Below are positions 1 through 5,169 of a DNA stretch of 5,516 nt, one piece after another. Position 1 is the stretch's first letter; each line of letters starts with the position of its first letter. A program made the position numbers and the translations under genes. The stretch comes from Methylorubrum extorquens. Its GTDB lineage: Bacteria; Pseudomonadota; Alphaproteobacteria; Rhizobiales; Beijerinckiaceae. Below the pieces are notes generated by a model, which was given only the letters and a program-made list of their open reading frames with translations, did no database searches and was not told the origin of the DNA. Location of the stretch: the NCBI GenBank assembly GCA_019695455.1, contig JAEUAC010000412.1:1-5516 (forward strand), given 5' to 3'.

Positions 1-515
1 GGGAACTTGAAGACCTCCTTCTCGATCACCTGGCCGTCGTCGCCCTCGAACTTGATCGTGAGGCGGCCCTTGCCGGGCACCTTGAAGTCCGTCGCGCGGT
101 ACTGGTCGCCGTAGGCGTGGCGGCCGACCACGATCGGCTGGGTCCAGCCGGGCACGAGGCGCGGCACGTTCTTGCAGATGATCGGCTCGCGGAAGATCAC
201 GCCGCCCAGGATGTTGCGGATCGTGCCGTTCGGCGACTTCCACATCTCCTTCAGCTTGAACTCCTCGACGCGCTGCTCGTCGGGCGTGATGGTGGCGCAC
301 TTCACGCCGACGCCCACCTTCTTGATGGCCTCGGCCGCGTCGACCGTGACCTTGTCGCCCGTCGCGTCGCGATGCTCCACGCCGAGGTCGAAATACTGCA
401 GGTCGAGATCGAGATAAGGGTGGATCAGCTTCGTCTTGATGAGGTCCCAGATGATCCGGGTCATCTCGTCGCCGTCGAGCTCGACGACGGGGTTCGCGAC
501 CTTGATCTTCGCCAT
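1..515 (-). CDS. icd: NADP-dependent isocitrate dehydrogenase, N-terminal part (cut by window edge)
   Basis: Cytoplasmic TCA-cycle enzyme that oxidatively decarboxylates isocitrate to 2-oxoglutarate with NADP+. Reading leftward from the ATG at 513-515, 171 full codons are visible before the window ends, of roughly 400 expected. The N-terminus MAKIKVANPVVELDGDEMTR is typical of the eukaryote-like homodimeric class (subfamily II), not the E. coli class. The substrate-binding segment is clear: T77 in ATITPDE, S94 and R100 in SPNGTIRN, R109 in FRE, and R132 in GRHAYGDQYR. These fall at the same residue numbers as the equivalent residues of human IDH1, so the N-terminus aligns without gaps. The start is supported by AAGGTGA (minus strand, 522-528), 6 nt upstream. 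The leader contains a strong hairpin at 543-568. No frameshift is seen. The C-terminal catalytic half lies outside the window. Confidence 0.97.
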   Translation of the reverse strand, partial: MAKIKVANPVVELDGDEMTRIIWDLIKTKLIHPYLDLDLQYFDLGVEHRDATGDKVTVDAAEAIKKVGVGVKCATITPDEQRVEEFKLKEMWKSPNGTIRNILGGVIFREPIICKNVPRLVPGWTQPIVVGRHAYGDQYRATDFKVPGKGRLTIKFEGDDGQVIEKEVFKF

Positions 516-676
516 GGGATCTCACCTTCGGACAATGCGGGGCGCGCGGGCCGATGCGGCACCGCGCGGACGGGGCGGGTCATAGCGCGGCGTGTGCGGC
601 TGCGAAAGCCGGGGGGGCTGCTCCGCCCTCATCCGGGCTGAGCGACGGCCCACCGGGCGCTCTCCGTCCCGCCGTC
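516..676. other. Intergenic region between the 88-residue gene and icd
   Basis: 161 bp with no credible ORF. It must hold either the icd promoter or a read-through link from the gene that stops at 677. Besides the 543-568 hairpin, a 6-bp inverted pair (GACGGC at 644-649 and GCCGTC at 671-676) abuts the TAG stop of the upstream gene and could mark a weak transcript end. No T-run and no recognisable operator is seen. Confidence 0.5.
543..568 (-). promoter_or_regulatory. GC-rich hairpin in the presumed icd leader
   Basis: An almost perfect inverted repeat: arm 543-553 pairs with 557-568, giving 11 G-C pairs with one unpaired A (561) and a 3-nt loop (554-556). It ends 27 nt upstream of the icd ATG. 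That gap is too short to hold both a promoter and the Shine-Dalgarno, so an icd-specific transcript would normally include the hairpin. Possible roles are leader structure or attenuator, protein-binding operator, or end-of-transcript structure for the 88-residue gene that stops at 677. No T-run follows on either strand. A weak -10-like CTATGA (minus, 580-585) lies just upstream but has no convincing -35. The structure is seen; its function is inferred. Confidence 0.4.
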
Positions 677-943
677 CTAGCCGCAGGCGTCGCCGTCGAT
701 CGCGTGGACCGGCACGGAGCTCTCCTCGTGCAGCTGTCCGAGGACCGCCGTCATGACGGCGAACGTCTCCCGCAGGAAAACCGGGTCGTCGGCCTTCGCG
801 TTCGTGCCGGCCGCGACCTCGATGTCGAGCCGGAAGGCGGACGACCCGGATGCCGCCGGACGCTCGCCCGCGACCCTGGCGCGAGGCTCCACGGCCTGAA
901 GCTGCGCGGCCGTAATCGGCGCCGTGCGCGCCGGCATGGGCAT
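677..943 (-). CDS. Small protein of unknown function, 88 residues
   Basis: Not a recognised family. The frame runs from ATG at 941-943 to TAG at 677-679. Coding is supported mainly by codon use: about 7 of 88 codons end in A or T, matching the real neighbours, and the residue mix is balanced, unlike the Arg/Gly/Pro-rich products of shadow frames. The first third (MPMPARTAPITAAQLQAVEP) looks flexible. The middle (FRLDIEVAAG, about 37-46) looks like a beta-strand, and residues 57-72 (LRETFAVMTAVLGQLH) look like an amphipathic helix. It ends in DGDACG. There is no signal peptide or membrane segment, so it is probably cytosolic. A weak AAGGG lies about 5 nt upstream; a second ATG at 935-937 is an equally possible start, losing two residues. 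It lies 179 bp downstream of the exported hydratase-like gene and 161 bp upstream of icd, so co-transcription with either is uncertain. Confidence 0.65.
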   Translation of the reverse strand: MPMPARTAPITAAQLQAVEPRARVAGERPAASGSSAFRLDIEVAAGTNAKADDPVFLRETFAVMTAVLGQLHEESSVPVHAIDGDACG

Positions 944-980
944 AACGCCCTTGGGCCGGTCCGCGAGCGGCGGCCTCCCG

Positions 981-1028
981 GATCTCGGGCCGGCGCCCGG
1001 CCTGCCGGCGATGCCGCCCTCCGAGATC
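981..1028. repeat. Imperfect palindrome upstream of the 88-residue gene
   Basis: Perfect 8-bp arms GATCTCGG (981-988) and CCGAGATC (1021-1028) enclose 32 bp that contain a second self-complementary core (CGGGC and GCCCG around CGGC). It lies about 37 bp upstream of the 88-residue gene's ATG, where a promoter or operator would be expected, and 95 bp beyond the stop of the upstream gene. It could be an operator, a leader hairpin, or chance in GC-rich DNA. Confidence 0.3.
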
Positions 1029-1063
1029 GTCCTGCGCGCCCGCGCGACGTCACCGCCGATCGG

Positions 1064-1122
1064 GGCGCGGCCGTCCGGGCGCTGGCGGCCGCCATGCGGG
1101 CGAGGCTGCGCCCGGCCGCGCC
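1064..1122 (-). terminator. Long GC-rich hairpin abutting the hydratase-like gene stop, possible terminator
   Basis: A perfect 10-bp inverted pair, GGCGCGGCCG (1064-1073) and CGGCCGCGCC (1113-1122), with its right arm ending at the base before the TGA of the hydratase-like gene. Inside it, GGCGC (1078-1082) can pair with GCGCC (1108-1112) beyond a 4-nt bulge, and the loop contains the palindrome GGCGGCCGCC (1084-1093). Position suggests a 3'-end structure that stops transcription or protects the mRNA. There is no T-run after it on the minus strand, so it is not a classical intrinsic terminator. Confidence 0.4.
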
Positions 1123-1971
1123 TCACTCGAAGGTGACGGAGACCGTCGGCGTGCCGGGCAGACCGACGTAGGAGACGGTGACGGTCTGGCCGGGCTTCGG
1201 CGGGGTCAGGGGCGAGAAGGAGCCGACGGAGACGAGGTCGCCCGCCTTCATGGCGAGTCCCGCCTTCTTCAGGTCGGCCGCGAGCCAGACGAGCGCGTTC
1301 AGCGGGTTGCCGAGGGTCGCGGAGCCGAGGCCCTCGGCGAGGGTCGCGCCCGTCCCGTCCTTCATCACGACCTTCACGTCCGCCAGCGCGCTGACGGTCG
1401 CGGCATCGGCCGCGAGCGGCACGGCGGCCCCGGCCACGCCCATGCGGGCTCCGCCGTTGATGGCGGTGAGCTGGACGCCCTCCAGCGTCTCCGACGGCGC
1501 CAGGACGAGGTCGGGCAGTTCGATGAAGGGCCGCATGGCCGAGACGTGCGCGAGCGCCTGCTCGGGCGTGGTCGCGTCCATGATGCCCGCATCCTTCACG
1601 ACGAGGAGCATGTCGGCCTCGAAGACGGGCCGCGCGCCGAAGGCCGCCGGCACCCTGGCGCCGTCCGGCACGATCATGCGCTCCAGGAGGATGCCCGCGA
1701 CCGGCTCCGTCGCCTTGAAGCGCTCCTGCACGGCCTTGGCCGTGAGCGCGGCCTTGTAGCCGACGACCTTGCCGCCTCCTGCGGCCTCGAGCGCCGCGAC
1801 GAGCTTGCGGCGCGCGCAGAGCGCATCGTCGAGCGTGTCGACCGCGACGCCCTTCGCGAGCCGCTTCGCGCCGATGTCGCCCGCGAGGCGCGCGATCTCC
1901 GCATCGTCGGGGCAGGCCGCGAGGGCCGGGGCCGCGGCCAGGCAGGCCGCGAGGGCGAGGACGATGCGCAT
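1123..1971 (-). CDS. Exported 2-keto-4-pentenoate hydratase / fumarylacetoacetate hydrolase-type family protein
   Basis: 282 residues from ATG at 1969-1971; GGGAGG (minus, 1978-1983) six bases upstream fixes this start over an in-frame ATG at 2014-2016. Residues 1-19 form a signal peptide: MR, a hydrophobic stretch, then APALAAC. Cleavage by signal peptidase I after ALA fits, but LAAC ending at Cys20 also matches a lipobox, so the product may be periplasmic or a lipoprotein. The mature part follows the MhpD-type fold. KVVGYKAALTAKAVQ (68-82) matches the family VGWKIGLT block. FEADMLLVV (117-125) and FIELPD (149-154) carry the expected metal ligands as E118, D120 and E151. GNPLNALVWLA (221-231), then GDLVSVGSFSP (244-254), form the C-terminal active-site region. 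Cytosolic relatives hydrate 2-hydroxypenta-2,4-dienoate or act on similar ketoacids in aromatic breakdown. No other pathway gene is nearby, so the substrate is unknown and catalysis unproven. C20 and C52 are the only Cys in the mature part. Confidence 0.88.
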   Translation of the reverse strand: MRIVLALAACLAAAPALAACPDDAEIARLAGDIGAKRLAKGVAVDTLDDALCARRKLVAALEAAGGGKVVGYKAALTAKAVQERFKATEPVAGILLERMIVPDGARVPAAFGARPVFEADMLLVVKDAGIMDATTPEQALAHVSAMRPFIELPDLVLAPSETLEGVQLTAINGGARMGVAGAAVPLAADAATVSALADVKVVMKDGTGATLAEGLGSATLGNPLNALVWLAADLKKAGLAMKAGDLVSVGSFSPLTPPKPGQTVTVSYVGLPGTPTVSVTFE

Positions 1972-2045
1972 GAGGAGCCTCCCGTGTCGTTGTCGTTGTG
2001 CGGCAGACATAGCCACAGCCGCGCCGGGCGTGGCAATTGGCGCCC
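1972..2045. promoter_or_regulatory. Divergent promoter region of the hydratase-like gene and trmJ
   Basis: 74 bp must hold both start regions. For the minus-strand gene, TTGCCA (plus 2031-2036) is a fair -35, but the -10-like TATGTC (2006-2011) is poor and the spacing of 19 is long, so this promoter call is weak. The hydratase-like gene's leader includes two and a half copies of the hexamer TGTCGT (1985-1999). The 20 bp immediately before the trmJ ATG (2026-2045) have 5-bp inverted arms, GGGCG and CGCCC, where a Shine-Dalgarno would normally be. No clear plus-strand promoter is seen. Confidence 0.35.
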
Positions 2046-2777
2046 ATGACGTCTCTCGCGATCGTCCTCGTCGCGCCGCAGCTCGGCGAGAACATCGGCA
2101 TGGCGGCCCGGGCCATGGCGAATTTCGGCCTCTCCGACCTGCGCCTCGTTTCGCCGCGGGACGGCTGGCCGAACCCGTCGGCCGTCGCGGCCGCCGCGGG
2201 CGCGACCGCGATCCTCGACGGCGCGAGCGTCCATGCCTCGACCCGCGAGGCGGTCGCGGATCTCAGCCGCGTCCTGGCGACCAGCGCCCGCTCGCGCGGG
2301 CAGATGAAGCGCGTCCTGTCGCCGGAGGCGGCCCTGGCCGACACGGCGCGGTTCGTGGCGGGCGGCGGACGGGCGGGCATCCTCTTCGGGCGCGAGCGGA
2401 CCGGCCTCGAGAACGACGACGTCTCGCTCGCGGACGCGCTCGTCACCTTCCCGGTCGATCCGGGCTTCGCCTCGCTCAACCTCGCCCAGGCCGTCCTGCT
2501 GGTCGGCTACGAATGGACGCGCGCCACGGCCGCGCCGCTGCCCTTCGCGGCGAACGCCTCCCCCCCGCCGGCCTCGCGCGCCGCGCTCGCCTCCCTGTTC
2601 GACCACCTGGAGGCGGAGCTCGACCGGGTCGGCTTCTACCCGCCCGACAAGCGCCCGGTCATGACCCGCAACATGCGCGACATGGTCCTGCGCATGGCCC
2701 CTACCGAGCAGGACGTCCGCACGCTCCGGGGAGCGTTGCGGGCGCTCGCTCGGCTGCGGCCGCGCGGGCGGGCGTGA
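2046..2777 (+). CDS. trmJ: tRNA (cytidine/uridine-2'-O-)-methyltransferase, TrmJ type
   Basis: Predicted SpoU-class (SPOUT, trefoil-knot) enzyme that uses S-adenosylmethionine to 2'-O-methylate a pyrimidine in the tRNA anticodon loop, position 32 in characterised TrmJ. The 243-residue length is close to E. coli TrmJ. All three class motifs are visible. Motif 1 is LVAPQLGENIGMAARAMANF, with E15, N16, G18, R22 and N26. Motif 2 is GILFGRERTGLEN, with G115, R116, E117 and G120. Motif 3 is FASLNLAQAV, with S143, N145 and A148. The C-terminal helices (about 178-236) include FYPPDKRP and NMRDMVLRM, as in TrmJ rather than TrmL or TrmH. The start is ATG at 2046; an in-frame TTG at 2037 would add three residues. 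Neither has a good ribosome-binding site. It is the only plus-strand gene, divergent from the hydratase-like gene and convergent with the importer operon. Confidence 0.9.
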   Translation: MTSLAIVLVAPQLGENIGMAARAMANFGLSDLRLVSPRDGWPNPSAVAAAAGATAILDGASVHASTREAVADLSRVLATSARSRGQMKRVLSPEAALADTARFVAGGGRAGILFGRERTGLENDDVSLADALVTFPVDPGFASLNLAQAVLLVGYEWTRATAAPLPFAANASPPPASRAALASLFDHLEAELDRVGFYPPDKRPVMTRNMRDMVLRMAPTEQDVRTLRGALRALARLRPRGRA

Positions 2778-2791
2778 GCCCGCATCGGCCC

Positions 2792-2811
2792 CGACGCGCC
2801 GTCCCGCGTCG
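2792..2811 (+). terminator. GC hairpin after trmJ, possible terminator
   Basis: Perfect 7-bp stem CGACGCG (2792-2798) and CGCGTCG (2805-2811) with a 6-nt loop, starting 15 nt after the trmJ stop. The sequence after it has only scattered T residues. The position fits a 3'-end structure; factor-independent termination is doubtful. Confidence 0.4.
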
Positions 2812-2913
2812 CCGCCTTGGCGTTACCCGGATAGCGCACCCGTCCGGCGAGGCGCCGATCCGGCCGCCGCGCTTCGTCGAGGTGGCGCCCCGGGGAGACG
2901 GGCTACCCGGCGC

Positions 2914-2933
2914 GACCGTGTTCGCGGACGGTC
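2914..2933 (-). terminator. Hairpin after the importer operon, possible terminator
   Basis: GACCGT (2914-2919) and ACGGTC (2928-2933) form a perfect 6-bp stem with an 8-nt loop, 30 nt beyond the binding-protein stop in the direction of transcription. No T-run follows. It could be a weak or factor-dependent terminator or an mRNA-end structure. Confidence 0.3.
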
Positions 2934-2938
2934 CCGCC

Positions 2939-2968
2939 GCGCGAGACCCTACGGCGCGAGCCCCTACG
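2939..2968. repeat. 15-bp tandem duplication over the binding-protein stop codon
   Basis: GCGCGAGACCCTACG (2939-2953) is followed directly by GCGCGAGCCCCTACG (2954-2968), 14 of 15 bases identical. On the minus strand the unit contains the TAG stop. The duplication therefore gives the binding-protein gene two in-frame TAG codons (2964-2966 and 2949-2951), four codons apart. Confidence 0.8.
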
Positions 2969-4025
2969 GCTTGTAGGTCCAGCCGGGCTTGATCTGCGCG
3001 GCCTCCGGGATCGGCGGCAGGTCGGCGAAGAGCTCCGGGTGGTCCGCCATGACCTTCAGGATGTGCTTCGGCTCCATGTGCTTGTTCACGTCGAAGGTCG
3101 CCTTGAGGAAGCCGAGGCGGTGCAGCCTCTCCTCGGCCGCGTGCAGGGCCGCGTAGTTGTTGGCCGAGAGGCGGCGGTCGGTCTGCTGGACGTTGAACTC
3201 CATGGCGGCCTCCGCGACCTCGAGCTTGAGGCCCGGCACCCAGCGGGTGGCGACGGCGGCGGCGCGCTTCGGGTTCTTGCGCATCCACTGATCGGCCTCG
3301 GAGAGGGCCGCCAGGAATTTCTCGACCGTCGGGCCGTTCTTGGCCACCCAGTCGCGGTTCGCGACGTTGTAGCCGAGATACGAGATGACGTTGCCGCCGC
3401 GGATCACCTGCACGGTGCCCGGCACGTCCCGCAGGGCCACGATCGGCCACGGGTCCCAGGCCGAGAAGGCGTCGACGCCCTTCGAGAGCAGCGCGACCGT
3501 CATGTCCGGCGGGGGCGTGTTGACGAGCGTGACGTCGTTCGGGGTCAGTCCCGCGCGCTCCAGCAGCGCCAGGATGTAGAGGTGGTTGATCGTGCCGAAC
3601 GAGGTCGCGATCTTCTTGCCCTTCAGGGTCGCGGGGTCGCCCGGCTTGATGCCCGACGCCTCGGAGGCGACCACCGCCATGGTGGCGTCCGCGCCGGCCG
3701 CGTCCGCCTTGCCGCTGAAATTGCCGAGCGCGACGAGATCCATGCCGCGCAGCACGGCGCCGATCATCGGCACGCCGACCTGCACGACCTGCGTCTCGCC
3801 GGCCTGGAGGGCGTTCAGGGCGTCGACCCCGGTCGCGTAGGGACGGGCGATCTCGACCTCGAGGCCGTGCTTCTCGAAGAAGCCGCGCTCGACCGCGATC
3901 GGCAGGCCGATCTGGTCGATCGACGAGACCATGCCGGCCTTGAGCTTCACGAGGTCCTGCGCGCCGGCGGGTGGGGCGGCGAGCGCGAGCGCGAGCCCCG
4001 CGGCCACGAATGTGCGTCTCAACAT
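2964..4025 (-). CDS. ABC importer periplasmic substrate-binding protein, NitT/TauT (SsuA/TauA-like) family
   Basis: 353 residues, starting at ATG 4023-4025. AGGGAGG (minus, 4034-4040), 8 nt upstream, lies inside the last codons of the preceding gene. Residues 1-22 are a signal peptide (MLRRTFVAAG, hydrophobic core, APPAGA) with probable cleavage before Q23, so the product acts in the periplasm. Lobe 1 opens with VKLKAGMVSSIDQIGLPIAV, followed by RGFFEKHGLEVEIA, the usual opening of this family. LKGKKIATSFGT (134-145) and LTPNDVTLVNTPPPDM (160-175) form the lobe 2 entry. GVDAFSAWDPWP (183-194) corresponds to the family segment before the hinge. Relatives bind nitrate, taurine, alkanesulfonates or thiamine precursors. 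The ligand here cannot be assigned: no nitrate, sulfonate-monooxygenase or thiamine gene is in view. It is last in the operon, after the small membrane protein with a 4-bp gap. Confidence 0.92.
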   Translation of the reverse strand: MLRRTFVAAGLALALAAPPAGAQDLVKLKAGMVSSIDQIGLPIAVERGFFEKHGLEVEIARPYATGVDALNALQAGETQVVQVGVPMIGAVLRGMDLVALGNFSGKADAAGADATMAVVASEASGIKPGDPATLKGKKIATSFGTINHLYILALLERAGLTPNDVTLVNTPPPDMTVALLSKGVDAFSAWDPWPIVALRDVPGTVQVIRGGNVISYLGYNVANRDWVAKNGPTVEKFLAALSEADQWMRKNPKRAAAVATRWVPGLKLEVAEAAMEFNVQQTDRRLSANNYAALHAAEERLHRLGFLKATFDVNKHMEPKHILKVMADHPELFADLPPIPEAAQIKPGWTYKP

Positions 4026-4029
4026 CGGG

Positions 4030-4365
4030 TTATCCTCCCTCGTCCATCGGGTCGACCCGGACCACCCAGTAGGGGCGGGCCAGCGCCGTCAGGTTCTCCT
4101 TGGCGACGCCGCGCAGTTCGACCGCGTTCTCCTCCGTGCCGGCCACGCGGCCGAAGCGCTGGAAGGCGAGCACGTGGAAGCGCTCGGGCGGGAAGGGCAG
4201 CGTCACGGTGACGTTGAGGCGGCGCGCGGTCGCGGCCGCGAGGACGGGCGCCACCTTGCCGGGCGCCGCGAGCGTCTGCCACGCCTGGAAGGCGAGGTAG
4301 AGCGCAAGCGCGCCGAGCACGATGCGGCCGCGCGCGGAGGCGAGGACCGCCCGGACGAGGCTCAT
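4030..4365 (-). CDS. Small single-pass membrane protein of unknown function in the ABC importer operon
   Basis: 111 residues; not a recognised family. The ATG (4363-4365) overlaps the ATPase TGA (4362-4364) as ATGA, and the TAA (4030-4032) leaves 4 bp before the binding-protein ATG. This tight packing supports a real, translationally coupled gene that relies on reinitiation, as no strong Shine-Dalgarno precedes it. Basic residues R5, R12 and R14 precede one hydrophobic segment (about 15-33, IVLGALALYLAFQAWQTLA). The rule of positive charges inside puts the N-terminus in the cytoplasm and residues 34-111 in the periplasm. The outer part has beta-like stretches (NVTVTLPF, RFHVLAFQRF, AVELRG, YWVVRVD), suggesting a small folded domain. 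There is no Cys and no lipobox. It is not a permease and lacks ATPase motifs. Its placement suggests an accessory to the importer, for example docking the binding protein or stabilising the permease; this is inference. Confidence 0.85.
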   Translation of the reverse strand: MSLVRAVLASARGRIVLGALALYLAFQAWQTLAAPGKVAPVLAAATARRLNVTVTLPFPPERFHVLAFQRFGRVAGTEENAVELRGVAKENLTALARPYWVVRVDPMDEGG

Positions 4366-5120
4366 GCCGAGCGCACCAGCGCCAGCACCTCGGCCGAGAG
4401 GCGCTTGAAGTCGGAATCGTCCAGGAGATCGTCCCAGACCCGCGGCCGCGGCAGGTCGATCCCGAGATCGGCGAGCACGCGTCCCTTGGACAGGACGACC
4501 ACGCGGTCGGCCAGGAACACGGCCTCCGACACGTCGTGCGTGATGAAGAGGACGGTGTGCGGCCGCTCCTGCCAGATGCGCGTCAGCTCCTCCTGCAGGG
4601 TCATGCGCGTCTGCGCGTCCACGCTCGCGAAGGGCTCGTCCATGAGGAGGACGTCCGGCTCGTTCGCGAGCGCCCGCACCACGCCGACGCGCTGCTGCAT
4701 GCCGCCGGAGAGCTCGTTCGGGTAGCGGTCCGCCGCGTGCGAGAGGCCCGCCAGCGCCAGGAACTCGCGGGCGATCCGGTCCCGCTCCGGCTTCCTCACG
4801 CCCCGCATCTTCGGCCCGAAGCCGACATTGTCGATGACGGTCTTCCAGGGAAACAGCGCGAAGGACTGGAACACGACGCCCCGGTCGGCCCCGGGGCCCG
4901 AGACCTGGCGGCCGTCGACCAGGATCTCGCCGCCCGTATGCGGGATGAAGCCCGCCACCATGTTCAGGATCGTCGTCTTGCCGCAGCCGGAGGGGCCGAC
5001 GACGGAGATGAACTCGCCCGGCCGCACGTCCAGCGTGACGTCCTGGACGGCCGTGACCTTCGTCCCGGCATAGGGGTCGAAATAGGTCTTCTGCAGGTTC
5101 CTGATCGCCAGGCTCTTCAC
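4362..5120 (-). CDS. ABC importer ATPase, NitT/TauT family (SsuB/TauB-like)
   Basis: 252 residues, the usual length for this family. It binds and hydrolyses ATP on the inner face of the membrane to drive the permease. All motifs are intact: Walker A GPSGCGKT (42-49), Q-loop Q85 in VVFQSFALFPW, signature LSGGMQQR (137-144), Walker B VLLMDEP (157-163) with catalytic E162, D-loop SVDA (166-169), and switch H195 in FITHDVSEA. ALFPWKTVIDNVGFG after the Q-loop is typical of nitrate/taurine/sulfonate ATPases. The start is GTG (5118-5120), supported by GAGGGG (minus, 5127-5132) six bases upstream and by the family-typical MKSLAIRNLQKTY N-terminus; the nearest internal ATG would remove Walker A. It follows the permease by 49 bp and overlaps the next gene by 4 bp. 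No regulatory C-terminal domain is present. Confidence 0.95.
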   Translation of the reverse strand: MKSLAIRNLQKTYFDPYAGTKVTAVQDVTLDVRPGEFISVVGPSGCGKTTILNMVAGFIPHTGGEILVDGRQVSGPGADRGVVFQSFALFPWKTVIDNVGFGPKMRGVRKPERDRIAREFLALAGLSHAADRYPNELSGGMQQRVGVVRALANEPDVLLMDEPFASVDAQTRMTLQEELTRIWQERPHTVLFITHDVSEAVFLADRVVVLSKGRVLADLGIDLPRPRVWDDLLDDSDFKRLSAEVLALVRSA

Positions 5121-5169
5121 GCGCGTCCCCTCGGTGTCGGTTCGTCTCTCGCCCTCTTGCGGGGCGTGG
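5121..5169 (-). other. Short gap between permease and ATPase genes
   Basis: 49 bp holding the ATPase ribosome-binding site (5127-5132) and a small inverted repeat, CGCCC (5150-5154) and GGGCG (5162-5166) with a 7-nt loop, just after the permease stop. The hairpin could tune read-through or mRNA stability within the operon but is short enough to be chance. Confidence 0.35.

Larger units (their letters stand above)
2778..2963. other. Intergenic region between convergent trmJ and the importer operon
   Basis: 186 bp separating two facing 3' ends. It holds the hairpins at 2792-2811 and 2914-2933 and most of a 15-bp tandem duplication at the operon end. No credible ORF, tRNA or small-RNA signature is seen. 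Confidence 0.6.

Noticed and set aside
1123..2016. Longer start for the hydratase-like protein (15 extra N-terminal residues)
   Set aside because: The extension MAMSAAQRQRHGRLL has no ribosome-binding site and would bury the signal peptide. The ATG at 1969-1971 has GGGAGG at ideal spacing.
677..2479. A single 600-codon minus-strand open frame covering several loci
   Set aside because: Its upstream part is Arg/Gly/Pro-rich and lies out of frame under the hydratase-like gene and antisense to trmJ. Only the last 88 codons have natural composition and codon use. Long empty frames are expected at this GC content.
1769..2992. 407-codon plus-strand frame overlapping trmJ
   Set aside because: Low-complexity Arg/Ala/Gly/Pro product, antisense to the hydratase-like gene at its left end and out of frame with the clearly recognisable trmJ.
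3039..4211. 390-codon plus-strand frame opposite the binding protein
   Set aside because: Composition rich in Arg, Asp, His and Val, typical of an antisense shadow; the minus strand encodes a full recognisable binding protein.
516..5169. Calling the GC hairpins classical intrinsic terminators
   Set aside because: None is followed by a T-run on the transcribed strand, so only tentative terminator-like calls are given.
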